Assembly: GCF_000720185.1 (NCBI RefSeq)
Contig: NZ_JOIY01000004.1
Span: forward strand, 272,778-336,777
From: Streptomyces sp. NRRL S-340
Lineage (GTDB): Bacteria; Actinomycetota; Actinomycetes; Streptomycetales; Streptomycetaceae
Direction: 5' to 3'
DNA: 64,000 nucleotides
The notes below the pieces were generated by a model. That model saw nothing but the letters and a program-made list of their open reading frames with translations. It did no database searches and was not told where the DNA came from. Positions 8,376 to 17,899 of the stretch are shown here, piece after piece; position 1 is the first letter of the stretch; the number at the start of each line of letters is the position of its first letter. A program made the translations under genes and the position numbers.

Positions 8376-9047
8376 TCACGCGTAGGCGGTGATGTCCTCG
8401 ACGACGGCGAAGCCCAGCCCGTACGCGCTCATCCCCCGCCCGTACGCCCCCACGTGCACGCCCTGCGAAGTCGACCCGGCGAGCACCCAGCCGAACTCGG
8501 ACTCACGGTAGTGGAAGGGGGTCGGGACGCCGTCCACCGGCAGCGAGAGCGTCGACCAGTCCGGGCCGGACAGGTCGTCGGCCAGCACCCACGCCGTCTC
8601 GGTCTGCTGCTCCAGCCAGTCGTCGCGCAGGGCGTGGTCCATCTGCATGGGCCAGGTGACGGACAGCAGCCCGACCCCGGCCAGCCAGGCCGCCGAGGAG
8701 ACGGAGGTCGCCTCCAGGCGGCCCGTGCCGTCGGCGAGCTGCCGGACCGGACTGGCCGCGACGGTGACGACGACCGTGAACTTCTCCCTGGGATCGTCCG
8801 GGGAGCCGGACACGAACTCGTTGCGCACCGAGGGCTCGTCGCCGTGCCCGAGGGAACCGTGCTCCACATGGCCGTCGGCCGAGGTGCCGACCTGCATCAG
8901 CCGGCGCGGACCCGTGAAGGCCTCGTCCAGGCCGTACCACGGGAAGGGCGCCAGCAGGTAGCCGTCGACCGTGCGCCGGGCGGAGGAGAGCTGTTGTCCG
9001 CCCTCCTCGGCCGGTGCCTGCGCGACCGCCCTACTTGTCGTCTCCAT
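8376..9047 (-). CDS. Conserved protein of unknown function
   Basis: A 223-residue soluble protein with no signal peptide or membrane segment and no recognised motif. The body has the balanced composition of a globular domain (DGYLLAPFPWYGLDEAF, TVVVTVAASPVRQL, SVTWPMQMDHALRDDW). Start placed at ATG 9047 (METTSRAVAQ), with GGAGG 11 bp upstream; an extension to 9137 is possible. It is convergent with mrp and lies between mrp and the tatB/htrA/sigE block. No function is proposed. Confidence 0.7.
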   Translation of the reverse strand: METTSRAVAQAPAEEGGQQLSSARRTVDGYLLAPFPWYGLDEAFTGPRRLMQVGTSADGHVEHGSLGHGDEPSVRNEFVSGSPDDPREKFTVVVTVAASPVRQLADGTGRLEATSVSSAAWLAGVGLLSVTWPMQMDHALRDDWLEQQTETAWVLADDLSGPDWSTLSLPVDGVPTPFHYRESEFGWVLAGSTSQGVHVGAYGRGMSAYGLGFAVVEDITAYA

Positions 9048-9212
9048 GAACCCGGACGCCTCCTCGCTCTCGTCGGACCGGCGCGCCCGCCCCCCATCGG
9101 GCGTACTCGTCCGGTCCGCACAACAACTCGGCAGCATATCGACCCCGCCCCGGGGCGCCGGGAACGCGCCCGGGGCGTGGCCCGGGCAGGCGGCGGGTTC
9201 CGGCCGTGTGGG

Positions 9213-9692
9213 TCAGGTGGCGTCGGCGTCGAACGGCGGGCGCTCGTCCCGCTCGGGGCTCTCGGGCTTCTTGGTCATGTCGACGCGGCCGCTCCCCGGT
9301 GCGGGGGAGGCCGGCGAGGAGGACGCGACGGACGACGAGGAGGAGGGCGAGGCCGACGCGGAGTCGGAGTCGTAGCTGCGCACGGCGTCCGTGACCTCGG
9401 CCATCTCCTTCTTCAGGTCGAAGCCGTTGCGGATCTCCTTCAGCCCCAGGTCGTCGTTGTCCAGTTGCTTGCGGATGAACGTCTTGGGGTTGAGGTCCTC
9501 GAACTCGAAGTCCTTGAACTCCGGGCCCAGCTCCTGGCGGATGTCCTGCTTGGCCGACTCCGAGAACTCACGGATCTTCCGGATCGTGCGCACCACGTCC
9601 TGGATGACCTTCGGGAGCTTGTCCGGACCGAACACGAGCACGCCCAGGACGATGAGCGTCGCCAGCTCGGGCAGTCCTATGTCGTTGAACAC
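9213..9692 (-). CDS. tatB: Sec-independent translocase subunit TatB
   Basis: A 159-residue TatB. It starts with a single short membrane helix (LPELATLIVLGVLVF), then the family turn FGPDKLPK and a long amphipathic helix (VIQDVVRTIRKIREFSESAKQ), and ends in a Ser/Ala/Asp-rich tail. TatB binds twin-arginine signal peptides with TatC before TatA assembles the pore. GTG 9692 was chosen because AAGGAG lies 9 bp upstream and the helix begins at once; the longer frame to 9836 is non-coding in character. Downstream of htrA in the same direction, as in mycobacteria. Confidence 0.92.
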   Translation of the reverse strand: MFNDIGLPELATLIVLGVLVFGPDKLPKVIQDVVRTIRKIREFSESAKQDIRQELGPEFKDFEFEDLNPKTFIRKQLDNDDLGLKEIRNGFDLKKEMAEVTDAVRSYDSDSASASPSSSSSVASSSPASPAPGSGRVDMTKKPESPERDERPPFDADAT

Positions 9693-9953
9693 CTGAAGCT
9701 CCTTGCGATGTCCGTGGTCCTCGGCCCTCGGGCGGTCCGGTCTGTGCGGGTCTATCCGTGGTCCGGGCCGGACCCACGGTACCCGCCCCAGGTGTCCGAC
9801 CGGTACCGTCCCGAGGTGTCGGAGTCCCGTGTACACGACCAGTTTCCCGGCTTGTCCGCCTCGCGGAAGGTCCGCGCCGTGCTCGCGGGAGGTCCGGGGC
9901 GGGCGGGCCGGTCGTGCGCCGCGGGGGCGGGCGGCCCGCGAGCGGGGGCCGCG

Positions 9954-12350
9954 TCAGCCGCTGTCCGAGGAGCCGAGCACCAAGGTGACCCGCCGTTTCT
10001 GGCCGCCGCGTTCGACCGTCAGGTCCAGGCGGTCGCCGGGGCGGTGGGCGCGGGTCCTGACGATCAGTTCCTCGCCCGAGTGGACGGGCACGCCGTCCAC
10101 CGCGGTGATGACGTCGCCGGCCCTGATGCCCGCCTTGGCGCCGGGCCCGCCCGGAGTGACCGGGGACCCGCCGCCCTTCGCCTTGTCCCCGACCTTGGCG
10201 CCGTCCCCCGGGTAGGCCATGTCGAGGGTCACCCCGATCACCGGGTGACTGGCCCGGCCCGTGTTGATCAGCTCCTCCGCCACCCGCTTGGCCTGGTTGA
10301 CCGGTATGGCGAAGCCGAGGCCGATGGAGCCCGCCTGGCCCGTCTGCACGTCCGACCCGGTGTCGGCGGAGCGGATGGCCGAGTTGATCCCCACGACCCG
10401 GCCGCGGGAGTCGAGCAGGGGGCCGCCGGAGTTGCCAGGGTTGATCGGCGCGTCGGTCTGGAGCGCGTCGACGTACGACAGGTCGCTGCCGTCGCCCTTC
10501 TCGCCGCCGGCCGTGATGGGCCGCTCCTTGGCGCTGATGATGCCGGAGGTGACGGTGTCGGCCAGGTCGAAGGGGGCGCCGATGGCGACGACCGGGTCGC
10601 CCACCCGCACGTTGTCGGAGTTGCCCAGCGGCATCGGGGTCAGCCCGCGCACGCCGCGGACCTGCACGACGGCGAGGTCGTAGCCGGTGTCGCGGCCGAC
10701 GATCGTGCCCCGGGCGGTCTGGCCGCCGTTGAACGTCACCGATATGTCGCCACCGGAGGCGGCGGGGCCGACGACGTGGTTGTTGGTGAGGATGTGGCCG
10801 AGGCGGTCGAGGACGAAGCCGGTGCCGGTGTCCTGCTCGCCGGAACCGGACACGTGCAGGGTCACGACGCTGGGCAGGGCGCGGGCGGCGATCCCGGCCA
10901 CGCTGTCCGGGGCGCGGCCGGCCGGCTCCTTGCCGGCCTGCGGCAGTTCCACGGTCCCGAAGCCGCCGTTGCGTTCGAGGTACGCCCCCGCCACCCCGCC
11001 GGCCACCCCGGCCGCCAGCGCCAGCAGTACGGCCCCGCCCACGAGGGACCGCCGCGCCCGCCCGCGCCGCCGCTCCCCGCTCACGGACCCGGCCCCGCTC
11101 TCCAGCAACGGCCCGGCCACCGGCCGCACCGCCCAGGGGTCGTAGCGCTGCCACGGATCGACGGCGCCGGCGGGACCGGCGGCGGCGTGCGGTGCGGGTG
11201 CACCGGCCCCGGGGGGCGCCGTCGCGGGGACGGCCCCGTCGGTCGGCGCTGCCGCCGGGGCGGGCGGAGGCGGTACGTCGGCCGGGACCGTGCCCGGGGG
11301 CGGTACGTCCGCTGGGGCGATGCCCTGGGGCGGCACGCCGGCCGGGGCGGCGGGACGGGGCAGGACGGCGGAGTCCGGCAGGACGGCGGGGTGCGTGGCG
11401 GGCGCGGGGACGACCGGGCCGCCGGGCTGCCCCGGTGCGGCATGGGGCGTCTGGGCAGCCGGCGGCGTACCGGGGTGGCCCGCGCCGTCCGCCGGGCCAG
11501 GGGCGCCGTACGGGGCGGCGGCGCCCCGCGGCGAGGCGTCCGCGACCGGCGGCGCGTACGGCGGCGCCTGGGGCGCGCCGTGACTGTCCGGCGCCGGGAC
11601 GGGCAGCCCTGCCGTCGGCCCTGAGACGGGCGGCGCGGCCACGGGCACGGCTGCGGGCGGGGCTGCGGGCATGCCCGCCGGGACTCCCCCGGGCGCGATG
11701 GCGGCCGGGGACGCGGGTCCGGGAGCAGGCACAGGCGCCCCTGCGGGCGGGGGCGGTGTCAGCGCGGCCGGGTGCTGCACCGGCGGGGCCGGGGCCCACG
11801 GGCCCGGCTCTCCGTAGGGCGGGGTGCTGTAGGGGTCGGGGTCGTGCAGCGGCCTGGGACGCTGAGCAGCGGACCCGGCCGGCACGGGCGCTCCGGGCAC
11901 CGCGAACGGCCCGGACGCAGCCGGCGCGCCGAGCGGCACCGACGAACCGGACGCGACCGACGACCCGGGCACCGCTGGGGCGCCGGACGCCACCGACGAC
12001 TCCGGTACCGCCGACGACCCGGACACCGCCATCTCGTCGGGCGCCGCCGGTCCGTCCGGCGTCGGTGCTGTGCCGGGCGGTGCGGACTCCTGGGACGGCA
12101 CCGGCGTGTCAGGTGCCGGCGGGAGGGTGCTCCCACGTGGCGTCGCGGGGCGTTCCAGTTCGTAGTCGCCCTCGTGGTGCACGGGGGCGGCGGCAGGCAC
12201 CGTCGGTTCCGGGTCGGGGGCGACGGGCGGGGCCCCGGGGGTCACCGCCGGAGCCTCCGGAGCGTCCTGGGCGTCCGGGGCGTCCGGGGCCTGCCGGGGG
12301 CGGCTCCACCACTTCGGGCGGGTGGACTTCTGGGGCTTCCCCTCGTTCAT
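9954..12350 (-). CDS. htrA: HtrA/DegP-type membrane-anchored serine protease with PDZ domain
   Basis: A 798-residue protein. Residues 1-430 are a low-complexity Pro/Ala/Gly-rich cytoplasmic region; one membrane segment follows (about 435-458). The extracytoplasmic trypsin-like domain has the full triad H525 (TNNHVV), D558 (GYDLAVV) and S641 (NPGNSGGPL), and a PDZ domain (GIRAGDVITAVDG) closes the protein. It degrades or refolds damaged envelope proteins. GGGGAG precedes the ATG. The gene directly follows rseA and sigE, so it is probably a SigE-regulon member. The N-terminal tail is several times longer than in most homologues. Confidence 0.93.
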   Translation of the reverse strand: MNEGKPQKSTRPKWWSRPRQAPDAPDAQDAPEAPAVTPGAPPVAPDPEPTVPAAAPVHHEGDYELERPATPRGSTLPPAPDTPVPSQESAPPGTAPTPDGPAAPDEMAVSGSSAVPESSVASGAPAVPGSSVASGSSVPLGAPAASGPFAVPGAPVPAGSAAQRPRPLHDPDPYSTPPYGEPGPWAPAPPVQHPAALTPPPPAGAPVPAPGPASPAAIAPGGVPAGMPAAPPAAVPVAAPPVSGPTAGLPVPAPDSHGAPQAPPYAPPVADASPRGAAAPYGAPGPADGAGHPGTPPAAQTPHAAPGQPGGPVVPAPATHPAVLPDSAVLPRPAAPAGVPPQGIAPADVPPPGTVPADVPPPPAPAAAPTDGAVPATAPPGAGAPAPHAAAGPAGAVDPWQRYDPWAVRPVAGPLLESGAGSVSGERRRGRARRSLVGGAVLLALAAGVAGGVAGAYLERNGGFGTVELPQAGKEPAGRAPDSVAGIAARALPSVVTLHVSGSGEQDTGTGFVLDRLGHILTNNHVVGPAASGGDISVTFNGGQTARGTIVGRDTGYDLAVVQVRGVRGLTPMPLGNSDNVRVGDPVVAIGAPFDLADTVTSGIISAKERPITAGGEKGDGSDLSYVDALQTDAPINPGNSGGPLLDSRGRVVGINSAIRSADTGSDVQTGQAGSIGLGFAIPVNQAKRVAEELINTGRASHPVIGVTLDMAYPGDGAKVGDKAKGGGSPVTPGGPGAKAGIRAGDVITAVDGVPVHSGEELIVRTRAHRPGDRLDLTVERGGQKRRVTLVLGSSDSG

Positions 12351-12489
12351 GCTCTCCCCAAGGTGCCCGCCACGGCTCGTCGGCGGTGGCCGTGCTTCGT
12401 CGACTGCGCGCCCGGACGGGTGTCATGGGCGCGACCACCTGGATTCAACCAGGTTCCCGGGCCACCGCGCAGGAGCCCGCCGCCGTCGG

Positions 12490-13500
12490 TCAGGGCGCCA
12501 GGTGCGAGGTGGCGGGGGACGGCGGACGGGGCGTCGGTCCGGGCGCCGGTGCGGTGAGCAGGCCGGGCGCTGCGAGCCGCGGGTCGGCGGACCACCCGGT
12601 CAGGGCGATCGGCGGCCGGGCACTGAGCGGGCGTATCAGCGGGGACAGGATCGCGGCCCCCGCGCTCATCGGCGCCGCCAGCGTGTGCACCGCGTCCGTC
12701 ACCGGTGCCGCGGCGGCCGGGGCCGGCACGCCGGGCAGCAGGGGCGCGGACAGCGACGTCGGTGCGTAGGGGGCCGTGCCGGTGGACCGCTGCACCGGCA
12801 GCGGCCCGGTGGCCGACTGACGGCGCCGCGAGACCTCGGCCGTTCCCGCCGCTGCCACGCCCGCCGGACGCGCCGGGGTCACATTGCTGCCCGCGCCGAA
12901 GCCGCCGCGCGCCTCCGCCGTCGTGTCGCCCGCCGCGCCGGTGGTGACGCCGCCGAGGGCGACCGCCGCCAGCGACACCGCGCCGGCCGCGACGAACGCG
13001 AACCGCAGCCCGCGCGAGGCCGGCCGCTCGCCGTCGGGGCGGCCCACCGGGTGGATCCGGAAGCCGTCCGGCTGCTCCGGCTCCGCTTCGGACGCGTACG
13101 GTCCGGCCGCGGCGTACTCGAAGGGGAACCGCTCGCCGCGCCGCACGCCGAACATCCCGGCGTCCCCGGAGTTCTGCGTACGCCCGGGGAACCCGGGGAA
13201 CCTGCCGGGAAAGCCTCCCGCGCCCAGCGGCGATCCGCTGTCGCCGTCGCCGCCCGGCAGCCCCTGCAGGCGGGCCAGGAAGCTCTCGGAGGGCGGCGGG
13301 GGTGCCGTCTCGGCGAAGACGTTCTTCAGGCGGCGCTGCGCGTCGACCTCCGCCTTGCACTTCGGGCAGGTGGCCACGTGCGCCAGGACGCGCTCACGCG
13401 TCTCATGACCCAGCTCTCCGTCGACCAGGGCGGAGAGTCGGTCTCCCAGATGCTGTTCCGCGAGGCCCCTCACGGCGGGGTCGGGTCGGGATCCACTCAC
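12490..13500 (-). CDS. rseA: Zinc-type anti-sigma factor of SigE (RseA-like)
   Basis: A 336-residue anti-sigma factor. The N-terminal ZAS domain carries the HxxxCxxC signature (H41, C45, C48), which binds the sigma factor. A Gly/Pro-rich linker follows, then one membrane segment (about 166-186) and a 150-residue Ala/Pro-rich outer domain. The GTG start overlaps the sigE stop as GTGA, so translation is coupled and the two proteins are made in ratio. It should hold SigE inactive until envelope stress. The upstream open frame to 13698 is a shadow inside sigE. Confidence 0.9.
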   Translation of the reverse strand: MSGSRPDPAVRGLAEQHLGDRLSALVDGELGHETRERVLAHVATCPKCKAEVDAQRRLKNVFAETAPPPPSESFLARLQGLPGGDGDSGSPLGAGGFPGRFPGFPGRTQNSGDAGMFGVRRGERFPFEYAAAGPYASEAEPEQPDGFRIHPVGRPDGERPASRGLRFAFVAAGAVSLAAVALGGVTTGAAGDTTAEARGGFGAGSNVTPARPAGVAAAGTAEVSRRRQSATGPLPVQRSTGTAPYAPTSLSAPLLPGVPAPAAAAPVTDAVHTLAAPMSAGAAILSPLIRPLSARPPIALTGWSADPRLAAPGLLTAPAPGPTPRPPSPATSHLAP

Positions 13501-14273
13501 GCGGTCGCGCCCCCTCCTCCCAGCGCGGCGACGCGGGGCACGAAGCGGCGCCGCTCGGCCTGCCGGGCCTCGGGCGAACGGTGCGCCAGGGCCTTGCGCA
13601 GCTGCGAACGGCCGCGGTGGATACGTGAGCGCACCGTGCCGAGCTTGACGCCCAGGGTGGCGGCGATCTCCTCGTAGGAGAGCCCCTCGATGTCGCACAG
13701 GACGACCGCGGCGCGGAACTCGGGCGCCAGGGTGTCCAGGGCCTGCTGGACGTCCGCGTCGAAGTGCGCGTCGTTGAAGAGCTGCTGCGGGGTGGGCTCC
13801 TTGCTGGCCAGCCGCTCTGCCGCGTCGTCGCCGAGCGCGTCGAAGCGGATGCGCTGCTTGCGCCGGACCATGTCCAGGAACAGGTTGGTCGTGATGCGGT
13901 GCAGCCAGCCCTCGAAGGTGCCGGGCGTGTAGGTCGACAGGGAGCGGAAGACGCGGACGAAGACCTCCTGGGTGAGGTCCTCGGCGTCGTGCTGGTTACC
14001 GGTGAGGCGGTAGGCCAGGCGGTAGACGCGGCCGCTGTGGGTGCTGACGATCTCCTCCCAGGTGGGCGGAGTCCACGCCTGCCCGTCCGCGTCACTGGAG
14101 AAGGTCGCGGTCTGGGCGGGGCCCTCGGCGTGGGTCGGGTCAGCAGCGGTGTCGTTCACGGATTTCGGCCTGCTCGCCGATCCGAGAAAGCGCCGCAGCA
14201 CTCCTCCCCGATCCACGGGCGCAGCCGCACCTCCCCTGTCGGCTCTGGTGGTGTCCAGTGGAGCCCCTACCAT
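13497..14273 (-). CDS. sigE: ECF sigma factor SigE
   Basis: A 258-residue ECF sigma factor. Region 2 ([20 protein letters not shown] through [12 protein letters not shown]) binds the -10 element and core enzyme; region 4 ([19 protein letters not shown], then the helix-turn-helix [20 protein letters not shown]) binds the -35. Start placed at ATG 14273 with GAGGT upstream; an in-frame ATG at 14378 would add 35 residues but runs through AT-richer sequence that looks like promoter. Coupled to rseA by a GTGA overlap. By neighbourhood it is the orthologue of mycobacterial SigE, the envelope stress sigma. Confidence 0.9.
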   Translation of the reverse strand: MVGAPLDTTRADRGGAAAPVDRGGVLRRFLGSASRPKSVNDTAADPTHAEGPAQTATFSSDADGQAWTPPTWEEIVSTHSGRVYRLAYRLTGNQHDAEDLTQEVFVRVFRSLSTYTPGTFEGWLHRITTNLFLDMVRRKQRIRFDALGDDAAERLASKEPTPQQLFNDAHFDADVQQALDTLAPEFRAAVVLCDIEGLSYEEIAATLGVKLGTVRSRIHRGRSQLRKALAHRSPEARQAERRRFVPRVAALGGGGATA

Positions 14274-14512
14274 AGCCACCTCGCCCGTTAGCTCCGGATA
14301 AGCGGTTTTACTTGAATTTGACACGCCCTGCCACGCCTCATCCGGCTGCGTCAGCACTTGCTCGTCGTCCCGTTCCATCCCATACCCCCCGTCCTGCCTC
14401 CGGTCACCTCGCCGGGCTCTCCCCCACCCCTTCAAACGCCCGGTCCCATCTGCGGGTTCCCGGCCCCAACGGATACAGTCACGCCGAGGCATCCACGGGA
14501 CAGGAGAGGGTC

Positions 14513-15145
14513 ATTACCGGCAACCGGCAGACGAGCTGGGCGTTCGCCGACGCCTATGTCGCCGAGGACGACGCGCTGCGCTGGGCCCGGGACCGGGCAG
14601 GCGAGGCAGGGCTGCGTCCGGTGTCCCCCGCCGCGGGCGCGGCGCTGCGGTTGCTCGCCGCCACCGTGGACGCGAAGGCGGTCGCGGAGATCGGGACCGG
14701 CACCGGCGTCTCCGGCATCCACCTCCTGCACGGCATGCGCCCGGACGGGGTGCTGACCACCGTCGACCCCGAGCCGGAGCACCAGCAGTTCGCCCGGCAG
14801 GCGTTCCGGGCCGCCGGCTTCGCCAGCAACCGCTCCCGCTTCATCCCCGGCCGCGCGCTGGAGGTCCTGCCGCGCCTCGCGGACGCGGGGTACGACCTGG
14901 TGTTCTGCGACGGCGACCGGCACGAGTTCCCGGACTATCTCGCGGAATCGTTGCGTCTGCTGCGGCCGGGTGGCCTGGTCGTCTTCGAAGGCGTCTTCGC
15001 CCACGGCCGCACGGTCGACTCCGGACCGCAGCCCGCGGAGGTCGTGCGGCTGCGCGAACTGCTGCGCACGGTGCGCGAGAGCTCCGGTCTGGTGCCCTCG
15101 CTGCTCCCGGTGGGCGACGGCCTGCTGTGCGCGGTCAAGCGCTGA
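14513..15145 (+). CDS. SAM-dependent O-methyltransferase, apparent ATT start
   Basis: A 210-residue class I methyltransferase of the catechol-O-methyltransferase-like family. The SAM motif is EIGTGTGVSG (59-68), the acidic ribose-binding residue lies in TTVDPEPEHQ, and FCDGDRHEF is the metal/substrate loop. The conserved protein begins at TGNRQTSWAFADAYV. Immediately before it is AGGAGAGG, spaced correctly for an ATT codon at 14513; no ATG, GTG or TTG exists nearby. The only standard in-frame start is ATG 14312, which runs through sequence without coding character. Divergent from sigE, as Rv1220c is in M. tuberculosis. Confidence 0.75.
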   Translation: MTGNRQTSWAFADAYVAEDDALRWARDRAGEAGLRPVSPAAGAALRLLAATVDAKAVAEIGTGTGVSGIHLLHGMRPDGVLTTVDPEPEHQQFARQAFRAAGFASNRSRFIPGRALEVLPRLADAGYDLVFCDGDRHEFPDYLAESLRLLRPGGLVVFEGVFAHGRTVDSGPQPAEVVRLRELLRTVRESSGLVPSLLPVGDGLLCAVKR

Positions 15146-15314
15146 ACCACCACCACGCCTGCGCCCTCCCGTGCGCCGCGCCGCCCCGCGCGCTGCGCCG
15201 TCGCGAGCACTGAACCGCGGGGACCGCCGGGCGGAAGGCGCGCGAAGACAGTGCCCGCCGCCCTGCGGGAAGAGGCCGCGGGCGGCCCGGAATGCCGGGC
15301 GGGGCCCGGAGAAC

Positions 15315-15350
15315 AGCGACCCCGGCACCGCTCACGGCGCCGGGGTCGCT
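15315..15350. terminator. Bidirectional hairpin terminator
   Basis: Arms AGCGACCCCGGC and GCCGGGGTCGCT pair perfectly (12 bp, with further pairs inside the loop). It sits between the convergent methyltransferase and DUF3117 genes. Confidence 0.8.
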
Positions 15351-15373
15351 GAAAGGGTATGGTCGCTTCCGCG

Positions 15374-15541
15374 TCAGCCGACGACCTTCTTGAGGGCGTC
15401 GCCGAGCGCGTCGGCCTCGTCAGGGGTCAGCTCGACGACGAGTCGACCGCCGCCTTCGAGCGGAACGCGCATGACGATGCCCCGCCCCTCCTTGGTGACC
15501 TCGAGCGGGCCATCACCCGTCCGCGGCTTCATGGCCGCCAT
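15374..15541 (-). CDS. DUF3117 small protein
   Basis: A 55-residue protein, full length for DUF3117 (MAAMKPRTGDGPLEVTKEGR start, ALGDALKKVVG end). The family is almost restricted to actinobacteria, small and highly conserved, with no known biochemical function; M. tuberculosis Rv1211 is the counterpart and also neighbours tagA. GGAAGGGG lies at a good distance from the ATG. The longer frame up to 15943 is not coding. Confidence 0.9.
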   Translation of the reverse strand: MAAMKPRTGDGPLEVTKEGRGIVMRVPLEGGGRLVVELTPDEADALGDALKKVVG

Positions 15542-15932
15542 GCTCGTTCCCCTTCCTGAAACCCAGCTCATCGTCAAAGCCGACGGCGTACCGAAAGGGC
15601 ACGCGCGCGGTCCACCCGCAAAACGGCCCAGGACACGCGACACCGGCATCGAACACATTGCTTCCCAGCCATTATCCCGCATCTCAGGACCCGATGACCA
15701 ACATCGGTAGGCATCGCTTGGGCAACGCGCGCGAGCAAAACCACTCAATTCGGGGATGTGACTGCGATACTGCGCACCCGCGCCCGCGCCTTCCGGCTCC
15801 CGGCCCACCCGGATTCTTTGACGCAGGTCACACGCCCGCTCCGCGCCCGGGCCGGTGATCTCCGTCATGCTGTCCCTCGGACACAGGACGTACCGACCGG
15901 TACGCCGGAGCCGACACCGGAGGGGATGCCCC
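15542..15932. other. Intergenic region between DUF3117 and the isomerase gene
   Basis: 390 bp between divergent genes and lower in GC than its surroundings. On the minus strand GATAAT (15671-15676) with TTGGTC 19 bp upstream is a plausible DUF3117 promoter. The half near the isomerase gene holds no recognised element except its GGAGGGG ribosome site. Confidence 0.4.
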
Positions 15933-16736
15933 ATGGCCGACACCGTGCTCTACGAGGTGAGCGACGGGCTCGCGACGATCACGCTGAACCGCCCGGAGGC
16001 GATGAACGCGCTGAACATCGCGGCCAAGGTCGCGCTGCGGGACGCGGCCGAATCCGCGGCGGCCGACACCGCCGTACGGGCGGTGCTGCTGACCGCCGCC
16101 GGTGACCGGGCGTTCTGCGTGGGCCAGGACCTCAAGGAGCACATCGGGCTGCTGGCCGCCGACCGGGAGAGCGGGTCGGGGCAGACGATGAGCACCGTGC
16201 GGGAGCACTACAACCCGATCGTGCGGGCGCTGGCGGGTGCGGCCAAGCCCGTGGTCGCTGCGGTGAACGGGGTGGCCGCCGGGGCGGGCTTCGGCTTCGC
16301 GCTCGCCGCCGACCACCGGATCGTCGCCGACACCGCGTCCTTCAACACGTCCTTCGCGGGCGTCGCGCTCACCGCGGACTCGGGCATCTCCTGGACGCTG
16401 CCGCGGGTGGTGGGCGCCGGCCGCGCGACCGACCTGCTGCTCTTCCCGCGCACCGTGAACGCCCAGGAGGCCCTGGAGCTGGGGATCGCCGACCGGGTGG
16501 TACCGGCGGCCGAGCTGCGCGCCGAGGCCGAGCGGACCGCGCGGAAGCTGGCCGCGGGCCCGACGCTGGCGTACGCGGCGCTCAAGGAGTCGGTGGCCTA
16601 CGGCCTGACGCACTCCCTCCAGGAGACGCTGGACAAGGAGGACGAGCTGCAGACGCGGGCGGGCCGGTCCGAGGACCACGCCATCGCCGTCCAGGCGTTC
16701 GTCGGCAAGGAGAAGCCGAAGTACCTGGGCCGCTGA
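15933..16736 (+). CDS. Enoyl-CoA hydratase/isomerase family protein, PaaG-like
   Basis: A 267-residue crotonase-fold enzyme that acts on acyl-CoA thioesters in the cytosol. The oxyanion-hole loops are AFCVGQDLKEH and AAVNGVAAGAGFGFALAAD. The first catalytic Glu of true hydratases is replaced in the GAGFGFA segment, while the conserved Asp of PaaG-type isomerases is present in LTADSGISWTLPR. A ring-epoxide or double-bond isomerase role is therefore more likely than hydration. ATG 15933 follows GGAGGGG. No other phenylacetate genes are nearby, so its pathway cannot be told from context. Confidence 0.85.
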   Translation: MADTVLYEVSDGLATITLNRPEAMNALNIAAKVALRDAAESAAADTAVRAVLLTAAGDRAFCVGQDLKEHIGLLAADRESGSGQTMSTVREHYNPIVRALAGAAKPVVAAVNGVAAGAGFGFALAADHRIVADTASFNTSFAGVALTADSGISWTLPRVVGAGRATDLLLFPRTVNAQEALELGIADRVVPAAELRAEAERTARKLAAGPTLAYAALKESVAYGLTHSLQETLDKEDELQTRAGRSEDHAIAVQAFVGKEKPKYLGR

Positions 16737-16773
16737 CCCGCGGGCCGCGGCCGCGCCGCCCCTGCGGGCCGGG

Positions 16774-17415
16774 TCAGGGGCGGCGGCGTGCCACGCAGTC
16801 CGCGAGGTGGTCGTCGACCAGCCCGCACGCCTGCATCAGGGCGTACGCCGTGGTCGGGCCGACGAAGCGCAGGCCGCGCTTCTTGAGGGCCTTGGACAGG
16901 GCCGTGGACCGCTCGGTGACGGCCGGGACGTCCGCGAGGGTCCGCGGGGCCGTCCGGGTGGCCGGGTCGGGGGCGTGGGACCAGATGAGGTCGTCCAGCT
17001 CGCCCGGGGACCACGCGGCGAGCACGCGCGCGTTGGCGAGGGTGGCGTCGACCTTGGCGCGGTTGCGGATGATCCCGGTGTCGGCGAGCAGGCGTTCGCG
17101 GTCGGCGTCGGTGAACTCCGCCACCGCGGCGATCCGGAAGCCGGCGAAGGCGGCCCGGAAGCCGGGGCGGCGGCGAAGGATCGTGATCCAGGACAGTCCC
17201 GACTGGAAGGCCTCCAGGCTGAGCCGTTCGAAGAGGGCGTCGTCGCCGTGGACCGGACGGCCCCACTCCTCGTCGTGGTAGGCCACGTACTCGGGCGCCG
17301 ACAGCGCCCAGGGGCAGCGCCGGGCGCCGTCCGGGCCCGTCCGGGCGGTCCCGGCCGCCGTGTCGGTCACCGGGCTCTGGGCCGCCGCGTCCCCGGTCGC
17401 CGCTCCGTCCGTCAC
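16774..17415 (-). CDS. tag: DNA-3-methyladenine glycosylase I
   Basis: A 213-residue Tag enzyme that removes 3-methyladenine from alkylated DNA. The core motifs are HDEEWGRP and GLSWITILRRR. The structural zinc ligands of the family are all present: C34, H47, H203 and C207 (HLADC near the end). The N-terminal 30 residues are an extra Ala/Thr-rich stretch. GTG 17415 overlaps the stop of the upstream DivIVA-like gene as GTGA, so the two are translationally coupled; the same pair (Rv1209-tagA) exists in mycobacteria. Confidence 0.93.
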   Translation of the reverse strand: MTDGAATGDAAAQSPVTDTAAGTARTGPDGARRCPWALSAPEYVAYHDEEWGRPVHGDDALFERLSLEAFQSGLSWITILRRRPGFRAAFAGFRIAAVAEFTDADRERLLADTGIIRNRAKVDATLANARVLAAWSPGELDDLIWSHAPDPATRTAPRTLADVPAVTERSTALSKALKKRGLRFVGPTTAYALMQACGLVDDHLADCVARRRP

Positions 17416-17774
17416 CGGTGGTCCTCCGCTCCCGGCAGGTCCGGCTTGGTCAGGCGTACGGGGGCCGCGGCGGACCGGGCGCCGGCCAGCGCGGACTCCA
17501 GGCCGGCGATCCGGGCGTCGCGCTCGGCGAGTTCGGCGCCGAGCCGGCCGAGGACGTCGTCCACATCGGCCATGCGGTAACCGCGGACGGCGAGCGGGAA
17601 GCGCAGGCTCTCCACGTCGGTGTGGTCCACCGGGCGGTCCGGCGGCAGCGGGTCGTGCAGCCGCTCGGGCGCCGCCTCGGGCAGCGGGCCGCCGCTCCCG
17701 CCGCCCACGACCGCGAGGGTCACCGCGGCGACGACGACCGCGAGCGCGACGACCAGGAACAAGAACATCACCAT
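17412..17774 (-). CDS. DivIVA-domain small membrane protein
   Basis: A 120-residue protein with an N-terminal membrane segment (MVMFLFLVVALAVVVAAVTLAVV) followed by a Pro-rich linker and a DivIVA-like segment (LRFPLAVRGYRMADVDDVLGRLGAELAERDARI) that predicts a short coiled coil. Such proteins are thought to mark curved or polar membranes; the partner is unknown. Start placed at ATG 17774, right at the membrane segment; the frame is open to 17894 and an ATG at 17834 is an alternative. Upstream of and overlapping tag. Confidence 0.75.
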   Translation of the reverse strand: MVMFLFLVVALAVVVAAVTLAVVGGGSGGPLPEAAPERLHDPLPPDRPVDHTDVESLRFPLAVRGYRMADVDDVLGRLGAELAERDARIAGLESALAGARSAAAPVRLTKPDLPGAEDHR

Positions 17775-17899
17775 CGCTGAGGTCCCCACGGAGTTACGGA
17801 GTCTGTCGTACGTGTCAGGGTCCGATCGTGCCATGCGACGCTGACGGTTAGGGTCGCAGGCGGCCCAAGACCGGAACGTACGAGAAGAGGTCACAGCGG

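Noticed and set aside
8454..11624. A 1056-codon open frame on the plus strand
   Set aside because: Antisense shadow of tatB, htrA and the 8376 gene caused by extreme GC content; composition has no protein-like character.
14312..14512. N-terminal extension of the methyltransferase from ATG 14312
   Set aside because: No ribosome site, non-coding composition, and it lies in the divergent promoter region shared with sigE.
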